DNA from: an uncultured Enterobacter sp. | Lineage (GTDB): Bacteria; Pseudomonadota; Gammaproteobacteria; Enterobacterales; Enterobacteriaceae | DNA length: 13,219 nt | Assembly (NCBI GenBank): GCA_946477805.1 | Contig: CAMKZP010000041.1 | Span: 1 to 13,219 of the forward strand | Direction of reading: 5' to 3' | In this document: positions 6,896-13,219 of the stretch, piece by piece | Layout: each line of letters opens with the position of its first letter | Numbering within the stretch: the stretch's first letter is position 1 | The notes under the pieces: model-generated | Databases searched by the model: none | Told to the model about the DNA's origin: nothing | The model's input: the letters and a program-made list of their open reading frames with translations, nothing else | Translations under genes and position numbers: made by a program

Positions 6896-6918
6896 CTTTG
6901 GCGTAATATACACCAAAG
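6896..6918 (-). other. Leader hairpin at the predicted 5' end of rpmE mRNA
   Basis: On the minus strand CTTTGGTGTA and TACGCCAAAG form a 10-bp stem, counting one U-G pair, with a 3-base loop (TAT). It begins one base after the start predicted from the promoter at 6926-6954, so the mRNA would begin with this hairpin. A second possible pairing, CGCGT (6879-6875) with ACGCG (6846-6842), lies further down the leader. Confidence 0.55.
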
Positions 6919-6925
6919 GCGGCGA

Positions 6926-6954
6926 ATCATACAGAATTTGACCAGCGTATGCAA
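6926..6954 (-). promoter_or_regulatory. Candidate rpmE promoter
   Basis: On the minus strand TTGCAT (6954-6949) and TATGAT (6931-6926) are separated by 17 bp. The -10 matches consensus at 5 of 6 positions, the -35 at 3 of 6. The predicted start near 6919 gives a leader of about 98 bases. An alternative -10, TATATT inside the leader hairpin, lacks a -35 partner. Confidence 0.5.
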
Positions 6955-6984
6955 ACTGATCCGCACGCCGCTTTCACTAATGTG

Positions 6985-6990
6985 TATACT
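6985..6990 (+). promoter_or_regulatory. Candidate -10 element of priA
   Basis: TATACT lies about 31 bases before the priA ATG and would give a start near 6997 with a short leader that includes the ribosome binding site. No good -35 hexamer is found at 16-18 bp, so a weak promoter or an activator is implied if this is right. Confidence 0.35.
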
Positions 6991-7021
6991 AACGCGCCAC
7001 TTTTCAAGTCAGGAAGATTCG

Positions 7022-9217
7022 ATGCCCGTCGCTCACGTTGCCCTGCCCGTTCCGCTTCCCCGCACCTTTGACTATCTGCTGCCCGACAGCATGAGCGCCA
7101 AAGCGGGCTGTCGCGTGACCGTGCCGTTTGGCAAACAGCAGCGCGTAGGCATCGTGGTTTCCGTAAGCGATAAAAGCGAGCTGCCGCTCAACGAGCTGAA
7201 ATCGGTCGTGGAGGTGCTGGACTGCGAGCCGGTGTACTCCACCAGCACCTGGCGGCTGCTGTTATGGGCAGCGGATTATTATCACCATCCGGTGGGCGAC
7301 GTCCTGTTCCATGCCCTGCCGATTATGCTGCGTCAGGGCAAAAGCGCCAGTCACGCGCCAATGTGGTACTGGTTTGCCACCGAGCAGGGCCAGGCCGTAG
7401 ACATCAACAGCCTGAAGCGTTCGCAGAAACAGCAGCAGGCGCTGGCCGCGCTGCGTCAGGGAAAAATCTGGCGGCATCAGGTCGACGAGCTTGAGGTGAG
7501 CGAAGCCGCGCTGCAGGCATTAAGAAAGAAAGGGCTGAGCGAACTGGCCAGCGAAGCGCCCGCCCTTTACGACTGGCGCGACGGCTTTTCCGTCTCGGGC
7601 GATCGCCTGCGCCTGAACACCGAGCAGGCCACCGCCGTGGGGGCGATCCACAGCGCCTCGGACCACTTTTCCGCCTGGCTGCTGGCGGGCGTCACCGGCT
7701 CCGGTAAGACTGAAGTCTATCTGAGCGTGCTGGAAAACGTGCTCGCCCAGGGCAAACAGGCGCTGGTGATGGTGCCGGAGATCGGCCTGACGCCGCAAAC
7801 CATCGCCCGCTTTCGCGAACGCTTTAACGCGCCCGTTGAGGTGCTCCACTCCGGCCTGAACGACAGCGAGCGCCTCAGCGCCTGGCTGAAGGCGAAAAAC
7901 GGCGAAGCGGCGATTGTGATTGGCACCCGATCGTCCCTGTTTACGCCGTTTAAAAATCTCGGCGTCATCGTCATCGACGAAGAGCATGACAGCTCCTATA
8001 AACAGCAGGAAGGCTGGCGCTACCACGCTCGCGACTTAGCGGTATATCGCGCGCACAGCGAGCAAATCCCTATTATTCTCGGCTCCGCCACGCCAGCGCT
8101 TGAAACGCTGCACAACGTGCGCCAGCGTAAATACCACATGCTGCGCCTGACGCGCCGCGCGGGGAATGCCCGCCCGGCTATTCAGCACGTGCTGGATCTG
8201 AAAGGCCAGCAGGTGCAGGCGGGGCTGGCACCAGCGTTAATAACCCGGATGCGCCAGCATCTGCAGGCGGGTAACCAGGTTATCCTGTTCCTTAACCGTC
8301 GAGGTTTTGCGCCCGCACTGCTGTGCCACGACTGCGGCTGGATTGCGGAATGCCCGCGCTGCGACCACTACTACACCTTTCACCAGGCGCAGCGTCATTT
8401 GCGCTGCCACCACTGCGACAGCCAGCGCCCGGTGCCGCGCCAGTGCCCCTCGTGCGGCTCAACGCACATCGTGCCGGTCGGTCTGGGAACGGAACAGCTG
8501 GAACAGGCGCTTGGCCCCTTCTTCCCTGACGTACCGATTTCGCGTATCGACCGGGATACCACCAGCCGCAAAGGGGCGCTTGAGCAGCAGCTGGCGGAAG
8601 TCCATCGCGGCGGCGCACGCATCCTGATTGGCACCCAGATGCTGGCAAAAGGTCACCACTTCCCGGACGTGACGCTGGTCGCCCTGCTGGACGTGGATGG
8701 CGCACTGTTCTCTGCCGATTTTCGGTCAGCCGAGCGCTTCGCCCAGCTTTACACGCAGGTGGCCGGGCGTGCCGGACGCGCGGGCAAGCAGGGCGAAGTG
8801 GTGCTACAAACACACCATCCTGAGCATCCGCTGCTGCAGACCCTGCTGCATAAAGGCTATGATGAGTTTGCCGAACAGGCGCTTGCCGAACGCCAGACGA
8901 TGCAGCTGCCGCCGTGGACCAGCCACGTCATCATCCGCGCGGAAGATCACAACAACCAGCAGGCGCCGCTTTTTCTGCAGCAGCTGCGAAACCTCCTGCA
9001 GGCCAGCCCGCTGGTGGACGGCCAGCTGTGGATTTTGGGCCCGGTTCCCGCGCTGGCGCCAAAACGCGGCGGGCGCTTCCGCTGGCAAATCCTGCTCCAG
9101 CACCCGTCCCGCATCCGCTTACAGCATATCGTCAGCGGCACGCTGGCGCTGATCAACACCCTGCCGGAAGCGCGCAAAGTGAAGTGGGTTCTTGACGTCG
9201 ATCCGATTGAAGGCTGA
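7022..9217 (+). CDS. priA: Primosomal protein N', replication-restart helicase
   Basis: A 731-residue superfamily 2 DNA helicase, one residue shorter than E. coli PriA as I recall it. It recognises abandoned forks and loads the replisome through PriB, DnaT and DnaC. The N-terminal 3'-end-binding domain (about 1-105) and a winged helix (about 106-180) precede the ATPase core, with Walker A GVTGSGKT (223-230, K229) and DEEH (319-322). Eight cysteines (C435, C438, C444, C447, C462, C465, C475, C478) form the zinc-binding insert. AGRAGRAG (581-588) is helicase motif VI. The ATG at 7022 follows AGGAAG at 5 bases and starts the usual MPVAHVALPVPLPRTFDYLL. The frame stays open back to 6938, but that start lacks a ribosome binding site and family similarity. 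It is divergent from rpmE and followed by cytR after 118 bases. Confidence 0.97.
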   Translation: MPVAHVALPVPLPRTFDYLLPDSMSAKAGCRVTVPFGKQQRVGIVVSVSDKSELPLNELKSVVEVLDCEPVYSTSTWRLLLWAADYYHHPVGDVLFHALPIMLRQGKSASHAPMWYWFATEQGQAVDINSLKRSQKQQQALAALRQGKIWRHQVDELEVSEAALQALRKKGLSELASEAPALYDWRDGFSVSGDRLRLNTEQATAVGAIHSASDHFSAWLLAGVTGSGKTEVYLSVLENVLAQGKQALVMVPEIGLTPQTIARFRERFNAPVEVLHSGLNDSERLSAWLKAKNGEAAIVIGTRSSLFTPFKNLGVIVIDEEHDSSYKQQEGWRYHARDLAVYRAHSEQIPIILGSATPALETLHNVRQRKYHMLRLTRRAGNARPAIQHVLDLKGQQVQAGLAPALITRMRQHLQAGNQVILFLNRRGFAPALLCHDCGWIAECPRCDHYYTFHQAQRHLRCHHCDSQRPVPRQCPSCGSTHIVPVGLGTEQLEQALGPFFPDVPISRIDRDTTSRKGALEQQLAEVHRGGARILIGTQMLAKGHHFPDVTLVALLDVDGALFSADFRSAERFAQLYTQVAGRAGRAGKQGEVVLQTHHPEHPLLQTLLHKGYDEFAEQALAERQTMQLPPWTSHVIIRAEDHNNQQAPLFLQQLRNLLQASPLVDGQLWILGPVPALAPKRGGRFRWQILLQHPSRIRLQHIVSGTLALINTLPEARKVKWVLDVDPIEG

Positions 9218-9229
9218 AGACGGATCGAA

Positions 9230-9251
9230 AAATTTAACGCACCTCACACTT
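9230..9251 (+). promoter_or_regulatory. CRP-like binding site upstream of cytR
   Basis: The 22-bp sequence has a perfect right half TCACA (9244-9248) and a left half TTTAA (9233-9237) matching TGTGA at 3 of 5, with the required 6-bp spacing and the outer AAA and TT of the consensus. It lies about 95 bases before the cytR start codon. CRP-dependent, CytR-repressed expression of cytR is known in E. coli. I could not fix the promoter hexamers; TAAAAA at 9290-9295 is one possible -10 and would place the CRP site near -61. Confidence 0.5.
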
Positions 9252-9335
9252 TTTATGAAAATTCTGTAACCGCTCTCATAAACTATCTGTAAAAATGGTG
9301 TGTCAGCAGTTCGGTGTTCAGGCGAGGAGAAGACG

Positions 9336-10361
9336 TTGAAGTCCAGGAAAGAGGTTGCCACGGCGACCATGAAAGACGTTGCCGAGAAAGCTCAGGTCTC
9401 AACGGCAACCGTGTCCCGCGCATTAATGAACCCGGATAAAGTCTCCCAGGCGACCCGTAACAAGGTTGAACAGGCGGCGCTCGAAGTGGGCTACTACCCG
9501 CAGGCAATGGGGCGCAACGTGAAGCGCAATGAATCACGTACCATTCTTGTGATTGTGCCGGACATCTGCGACCCCTTCTTCAGCGAGATCATTCGCGGTA
9601 TTGAAGTGACGGCCGCAGAGCAGGGCTACCTGGTGCTGATTGGCGACTGTGCTCACCAGAATCAGCAGGAAAAAACCTTCATCGACCTCATTATTACCAA
9701 GCAGATTGACGGCATGCTGCTGCTTGGCTCACGCCTGCCGTTCGATGCCAGCATTGAAGAGCAGCGCAATTTGCCGCCCATGGTGATGGCCAACGAATTC
9801 GCGCCGGAGCTGGAGCTGCCGACGGTTCATATCGATAACCTGACGGCCGCTTTTAATGCCGTGAACTATCTTCAGGAGCTGGGGCATAAGCGCATTGGCT
9901 GTATCGCTGGGCCAGAAGAGATGCCGCTGTGCCACTACCGCCTGCAGGGGTACGTTCAGGCGCTGCGCCGCGCTGGGGCCATCGTCGACCCACACTACAT
10001 TGCGCGCGGTGATTTCACCTTTGAAGCGGGCGGACAGGCGCTGGAAAAACTGCTGGCGCTGCCGGAGCCGCCGACCGCCGTGTTCTGCCACAGCGACGTA
10101 ATGGCGCTGGGCGCGCTCTCCTGCGCCAAGCGTCGTGGTTTGCGCGTGCCCAGGGATCTGTCAATTATCGGCTTCGATAACATTTCGCTGTCGGAGTTTT
10201 GCGATCCGCCGCTCTCTACCGTAGCGCAGCCGCGCTATCAAATCGGCCGTGAAGCGATGCTTCTTTTACTGGATCAGCTGCACGGGCAGACGGTGAGCAG
10301 CGGTTCGCGTTTGCTGGACTGCGAGCTGATCGTGCGCGGCTCCACCCAGGCATTGACTTAA
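9336..10361 (+). CDS. cytR: LacI-family repressor CytR
   Basis: A 341-residue LacI/GalR regulator, the E. coli length. CytR acts with CRP as anti-activator of nucleoside uptake and catabolism genes (for example deoCABD, udp, cdd, nupG) and is induced by cytidine. The N-terminal helix-turn-helix (12-31) has the TATVSRALMNPDKVS hallmark, followed by the periplasmic-binding-like effector domain (PDICDPFFSEIIRGIE through IIGFDN). I set the start at TTG 9336: GAGGAG lies 6 bases upstream, and the residues before MKDVA (MKSRKEVATAT) match the 11-residue E. coli leader. An in-frame ATG at 9300 has no ribosome binding site. A CRP-like site lies upstream. The rare TTG suggests limited translation, fitting a low-abundance repressor. 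ftsN follows in the same direction. Confidence 0.95.
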   Translation: MKSRKEVATATMKDVAEKAQVSTATVSRALMNPDKVSQATRNKVEQAALEVGYYPQAMGRNVKRNESRTILVIVPDICDPFFSEIIRGIEVTAAEQGYLVLIGDCAHQNQQEKTFIDLIITKQIDGMLLLGSRLPFDASIEEQRNLPPMVMANEFAPELELPTVHIDNLTAAFNAVNYLQELGHKRIGCIAGPEEMPLCHYRLQGYVQALRRAGAIVDPHYIARGDFTFEAGGQALEKLLALPEPPTAVFCHSDVMALGALSCAKRRGLRVPRDLSIIGFDNISLSEFCDPPLSTVAQPRYQIGREAMLLLLDQLHGQTVSSGSRLLDCELIVRGSTQALT

Positions 10362-10454
10362 AGTAAACGCCTTTCGGACACCCTTATCTGGTCAAAGCCC
10401 CGCCGCTTAAGTAACATGGCGGGCTGACGAACGAATAAATACAGCGAAACGATA
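10362..10454 (+). promoter_or_regulatory. cytR-ftsN intergenic region with hairpin
   Basis: AGCCCCGCC (10396-10404) pairs with GGCGGGCT (10418-10425) with one bulged C and a 13-base loop. No T run follows, so it is not an obvious terminator, and ftsN may be partly cotranscribed with cytR. No convincing promoter or strong ribosome binding site precedes the GTG of ftsN. Confidence 0.35.
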
Positions 10455-11438
10455 GTGGCACAACGAGATTATGTACGTCGCGGCCAGCCGGCACCTTCGC
10501 GACGCAAAAAGAGCAGTTCAAAAAGCAAGCAGCGGAACCTGCCTGCCGTCTCGCCAGCAATGGTCGCTATTGCTGCGGCTGTACTGGTGGCCTTTATCGG
10601 CGGCCTGTACTTCATCACGCACCATAAAAAAGAAGAGTCCGAAGCACTTCAGGGTAATAAAGTGGCCGGGAATGGCCTGCCGCCGAAGCCTGAGGAGCGC
10701 TGGCGCTATATCAAAGAGCTGGAAAGCCGTCAGCCTGGCGTGCGTGCGCCTACCGAGCCGTCTGCCGGTGGCGAAGTGAAGAATGCCGATCAGTTGACGA
10801 ATGAACAACGCCAGCTGCTGGCACAGATGCAGGCCGACATGCGCCAGCAGCCAACGCAGCTCAATGAAGTGCCGTGGAACGAACAAACGCCTGCACAGCG
10901 CCAGCAAACGCTGCAGCTGCAGCGTCAGCGCCAGGCTCAAATTCAGCAACAACAGCAGCAGCAGTGGGCCCAAACCCAGCCGGTGCAGCAGCCGAAAGCG
11001 CAGCCGCGGGTAACAGAGCAGCCTTATCAGCAGCCGCAGCAGCAAACGCGAACCGTGCAGACGCAGCCTGTTCAAAAGCAAACGACTCAGCCGTATCAGG
11101 ACCTGCTGCAGACGCCAGCGCATACCACCGCGCAGCAGCCGAAAACGCAGCAGGCCGCGCCGGTCACCAAAGAGACCGAAGCCCCGAAACAGACGGCGGA
11201 GAAGAAAGACGAGCGCCGCTGGATGGTGCAGTGCGGTTCGTTCAAAGGCGCGGAGCAGGCCGAAACGGTACGTGCTCAGCTGGCATTTGAAGGGTTTGAT
11301 TCACGTATTACCACCAATAACGGCTGGAATCGCGTGGTGATTGGCCCGGTCAAAGGCAAAGAAAACGCAGACGGCACCATTTCCCGTTTGAAAGTAGCCG
11401 GTCACACAAACTGCATTCGACTCGCCTCCGGGGGTTGA
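10455..11438 (+). CDS. ftsN: Essential cell division protein FtsN
   Basis: A 327-residue bitopic inner-membrane protein, about 8 residues longer than E. coli FtsN. It triggers septal peptidoglycan synthesis through FtsA and FtsQLB-FtsWI. The basic cytoplasmic tail MAQRDYVRR (1-9) includes D5, which contacts FtsA. The membrane segment is about 32-54. The essential periplasmic helix carries W83, Y85 and L89. A glutamine-rich linker (about 115-235) includes seven Gln in a row (164-170). The C-terminal SPOR domain (about 254-325), which binds denuded glycan, keeps the cysteine pair C260 and C320. The start is GTG 10455, as in E. coli, with only a weak ribosome binding site. The extra length lies in the linker. 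The stop codon overlaps the heat-shock promoter of hslV. Confidence 0.96.
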   Translation: MAQRDYVRRGQPAPSRRKKSSSKSKQRNLPAVSPAMVAIAAAVLVAFIGGLYFITHHKKEESEALQGNKVAGNGLPPKPEERWRYIKELESRQPGVRAPTEPSAGGEVKNADQLTNEQRQLLAQMQADMRQQPTQLNEVPWNEQTPAQRQQTLQLQRQRQAQIQQQQQQQWAQTQPVQQPKAQPRVTEQPYQQPQQQTRTVQTQPVQKQTTQPYQDLLQTPAHTTAQQPKTQQAAPVTKETEAPKQTAEKKDERRWMVQCGSFKGAEQAETVRAQLAFEGFDSRITTNNGWNRVVIGPVKGKENADGTISRLKVAGHTNCIRLASGG

Positions 11439-11461
11439 AACCCCCAAATTCCCCCCCATCT
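11435..11461 (+). promoter_or_regulatory. Sigma-32 heat-shock promoter of hslVU
   Basis: TTGAAA (11435-11440) and CCCCATCT (11454-11461) are separated by 13 bp, that is 14 bp counted after CTTGAA-type position, which fits the sigma-32 consensus of CTTGAA, 13-15 bp and CCCCATnT. The base before TTGAAA is G instead of C. The -35 overlaps the ftsN TGA (11436-11438). The predicted start near 11468 gives a leader of about 65 bases. Confidence 0.85.
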
Positions 11462-11473
11462 ATCATTTAATTC

Positions 11474-11497
11474 AGCCCTGAGCACTGGCTCAGGGCT
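11474..11497 (+). other. Stable hairpin at the start of the hslVU leader
   Basis: AGCCCTGAGC (11474-11483) and GCTCAGGGCT (11488-11497) form a perfect 10-bp stem around the tetraloop ACTG. It begins about 6 bases after the predicted hslV transcription start, so it belongs to the leader RNA. A stabilising leader stem-loop has been described for E. coli clpQY (hslVU), as I recall. The following TTCTGTTTCC is only moderately T-rich; partial termination of ftsN transcripts is also possible. Confidence 0.75.
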
Positions 11498-11532
11498 TCT
11501 GTTTCCCGAATCTGTAACCAGGGGGTCTGCTC

Positions 11533-12063
11533 GTGACAACAATAGTAAGTGTACGCCGTAACGGCCATGTGGTAATTGCCGGTGATGGCCAGGCCACGCT
11601 GGGTAATACCGTCATGAAGGGCAACGTGAAGAAAGTGCGTCGCCTTTACAACGACAAAGTGATCGCCGGTTTTGCAGGCGGCACGGCGGATGCCTTTACG
11701 CTGTTTGAACTGTTTGAACGTAAACTGGAAATGCACCAGGGTCATCTGGTGAAGGCTGCCGTTGAGCTGGCGAAAGACTGGCGCACCGATCGCATGCTGC
11801 GCAAGCTTGAAGCGCTGCTGGCCGTGGCCGATGAAACCGCCTCGCTGATCATTACCGGTAACGGTGACGTCATTCAGCCAGAAAACGACCTGATTGCCAT
11901 CGGCTCCGGCGGCCCGTACGCCCAGGCTGCAGCCCGCGCCCTGTTGGAAAATACCGACATGAACGCGCGCGACATCGCGGTGAAAGCGTTGGATATTGCA
12001 GGTGATATCTGCATTTACACCAACCACAATCACACCATCGAAGAATTACCGTCTAAAGCGTAA
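11533..12063 (+). CDS. hslV: ATP-dependent protease HslVU, peptidase subunit HslV (ClpQ)
   Basis: A 176-residue threonine peptidase, the E. coli length. Two hexamers of HslV form the proteolytic core that degrades unfolded and regulatory proteins (for example SulA) fed by HslU. After removal of the initiator residue, T2 becomes the N-terminal nucleophile in MTTIVSVRR. The proteasome beta-type features GDGQATLG (17-24) and AGFAGGTADAF (45-55) and the AIGSGGPYAQAAA segment are present. The GTG start at 11533 is preceded by AGGGGG 7 bases upstream. It is the first gene of the heat-shock operon, transcribed from a sigma-32 promoter at the end of ftsN, and is followed by hslU after 9 bases. Confidence 0.98.
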   Translation: MTTIVSVRRNGHVVIAGDGQATLGNTVMKGNVKKVRRLYNDKVIAGFAGGTADAFTLFELFERKLEMHQGHLVKAAVELAKDWRTDRMLRKLEALLAVADETASLIITGNGDVIQPENDLIAIGSGGPYAQAAARALLENTDMNARDIAVKALDIAGDICIYTNHNHTIEELPSKA

Positions 12064-12072
12064 GGATCTCCC

Positions 12073-13219
12073 ATGTCTGAAATGACCCCACGCGAAATTG
12101 TCAGCGAACTGAACAAACACATTATCGGCCAGGATAACGCCAAGCGTTCCGTGGCGATTGCCCTGCGTAACCGCTGGCGCCGCATGCAGCTCGACGAAGA
12201 GCTGCGCCACGAAGTGACTCCGAAAAACATTCTGATGATCGGCCCGACCGGCGTCGGTAAAACCGAAATCGCCCGTCGTCTGGCGAAGCTGGCCAACGCG
12301 CCGTTCATCAAAGTTGAAGCCACCAAGTTCACCGAAGTGGGCTACGTGGGTAAAGAAGTGGATTCCATCATCCGCGATCTGACCGATTCAGCAATCAAGA
12401 TGGTGCGCGTCCAGGCCATCGAGAAAAACCGCTACCGCGCCGAAGAGATGGCCGAAGAGCGTATTCTCGACGTATTAATTCCACCGGCGAAAAACAACTG
12501 GGGCCAGGCTGAACAGCAGGCTGAACCTTCCGCCGCGCGTCAGGCGTTCCGCAAAAAACTGCGTGAAGGCGAGCTGGACGACAAAGAGATTGAGATCGAT
12601 CTTGCTGCTGCACCCATGGGCGTGGAAATCATGGCACCTCCCGGCATGGAAGAGATGACCAGCCAGCTGCAGTCCATGTTCCAGAACCTGGGCGGCCAGA
12701 AGCAAAAAGCGCGTAAGCTGAAAATCAAAGACGCGATGAAGCTGCTGATCGAAGAAGAAGCGGCGAAGCTGGTGAACCCCGAAGAGCTGAAACAAGATGC
12801 TATCGACGCGGTTGAGCAGCACGGCATCGTGTTCATCGACGAAATCGACAAAATCTGCAAGCGCGGCGGCAACAGCTCCGGCCCGGACGTGTCTCGCGAA
12901 GGCGTTCAGCGCGACCTGCTGCCGCTGGTAGAAGGCTGCACCGTCTCCACCAAGCACGGCATGGTGAAAACGGACCACATCCTGTTTATTGCTTCAGGCG
13001 CTTTCCAGGTGGCCAGCCCGTCTGACCTGATCCCGGAACTGCAGGGCCGTCTGCCAATCCGCGTTGAGCTGCAGGCGCTGACCACCGAAGATTTCGAACG
13101 TATCCTGACCGAGCCAAACGCTTCTGCCACCGTGCAGTACAAAGCGCTGATGGCGACTGAAGGCGTGAACCTCGAGTTCACCGAAGACGGTATCAAACGT
13201 ATCGCCCAGGCCGCATGGC
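12073..13219 (+). CDS. hslU: HslVU ATPase/unfoldase subunit HslU (ClpY), 3' end outside the window
   Basis: The first 382 residues of a family of about 443. HslU is an AAA+ hexamer that unfolds substrates and activates HslV. Visible are Walker A GPTGVGKT (57-64), the substrate-gripping pore loop GYVG (90-93), the I domain (about 110-243), Walker B VFIDEID (253-259), sensor 1 IASGAF (306-311) and the arginine finger region GRLPIR (325-330). The C-terminal domain with the HslV-activating tail is cut off by the window edge, not by a stop codon. The ATG at 12073 has AAGGA overlapping the hslV stop, so translation is probably coupled. Compared with E. coli as I recall it, there is one extra residue after Walker B, in KRGGNSSG (264-271). 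Confidence 0.98.
   Translation, partial: MSEMTPREIVSELNKHIIGQDNAKRSVAIALRNRWRRMQLDEELRHEVTPKNILMIGPTGVGKTEIARRLAKLANAPFIKVEATKFTEVGYVGKEVDSIIRDLTDSAIKMVRVQAIEKNRYRAEEMAEERILDVLIPPAKNNWGQAEQQAEPSAARQAFRKKLREGELDDKEIEIDLAAAPMGVEIMAPPGMEEMTSQLQSMFQNLGGQKQKARKLKIKDAMKLLIEEEAAKLVNPEELKQDAIDAVEQHGIVFIDEIDKICKRGGNSSGPDVSREGVQRDLLPLVEGCTVSTKHGMVKTDHILFIASGAFQVASPSDLIPELQGRLPIRVELQALTTEDFERILTEPNASATVQYKALMATEGVNLEFTEDGIKRIAQAAW

Noticed and set aside
6938..7021. Upstream extension of priA by 28 codons
   Set aside because: No ribosome binding site, the extra residues do not belong to PriA, and it overlaps the rpmE and priA promoter region.
10396..10425. Hairpin after cytR as a rho-independent terminator
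   Set aside because: The stem has a bulge and a large loop, and no T run follows.
10518..11123. 201-codon leucine/arginine-rich minus-strand frame opposite ftsN
   Set aside because: The Leu-rich translation is the complement of CAG/CAA glutamine codons (CTG/TTG); it is not a membrane protein gene.
1..13219. Mobile element, integrase, tRNA, CRISPR or toxin-antitoxin genes near the chitinase
   Set aside because: I looked on both strands and found no transposase, integrase, attachment repeat, tRNA-like cloverleaf or spaced repeat array in the window.

Overview
The window is chromosomal DNA of an enterobacterium (Enterobacteriaceae). The block metL-metB / metJ / rpmE / priA-cytR-ftsN-hslV-hslU keeps the gene order, directions, protein lengths and start-codon habits I know from Escherichia coli. 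Small differences, such as a longer FtsN linker and one extra HslU residue, fit an Enterobacter-like genus better than E. coli itself, but the genus is an inference. No insertion sequence, phage gene, tRNA, rRNA or CRISPR array is visible.

Region 1 (1-2350) is the accessory part. It holds an AT-rich leader, then a 688-residue multidomain GH18 chitinase without a signal peptide, closed by a strong rho-independent terminator. The gene faces metL tail to tail, in the place where E. coli carries metF. Its catalytic domain resembles, from memory, the chitinases that accompany insecticidal Tc toxin complexes, joined to a PKD-like domain, an (EPTP)n linker and a C-terminal chitin-binding module.

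Region 2 (2371-6600) is methionine biosynthesis and its control. metB and metL are on the minus strand, 2 bases apart. metJ is divergent, and a tandem array of met boxes lies between them. MetJ with S-adenosylmethionine would bind this array and repress both directions. metJ and rpmE converge on a shared hairpin with T tracts on both strands.

Region 3 (6601-9217) has rpmE (ribosomal protein bL31) and priA (replication-restart helicase), divergent. rpmE has a candidate 5'-end leader hairpin.

Region 4 (9218-13219) has cytR, with a TTG start and an upstream CRP-like site, then ftsN (GTG start), then the heat-shock protease operon hslVU (GTG start for hslV). hslU runs off the right edge after codon 382. 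A sigma-32 type promoter for hslVU overlaps the ftsN stop codon, and a 10-bp hairpin sits at the start of the hslVU leader.

Most of the window is core genome. What deserves a second look is the orphan chitinase with its unexplained export and location, plus several regulatory structures between genes.
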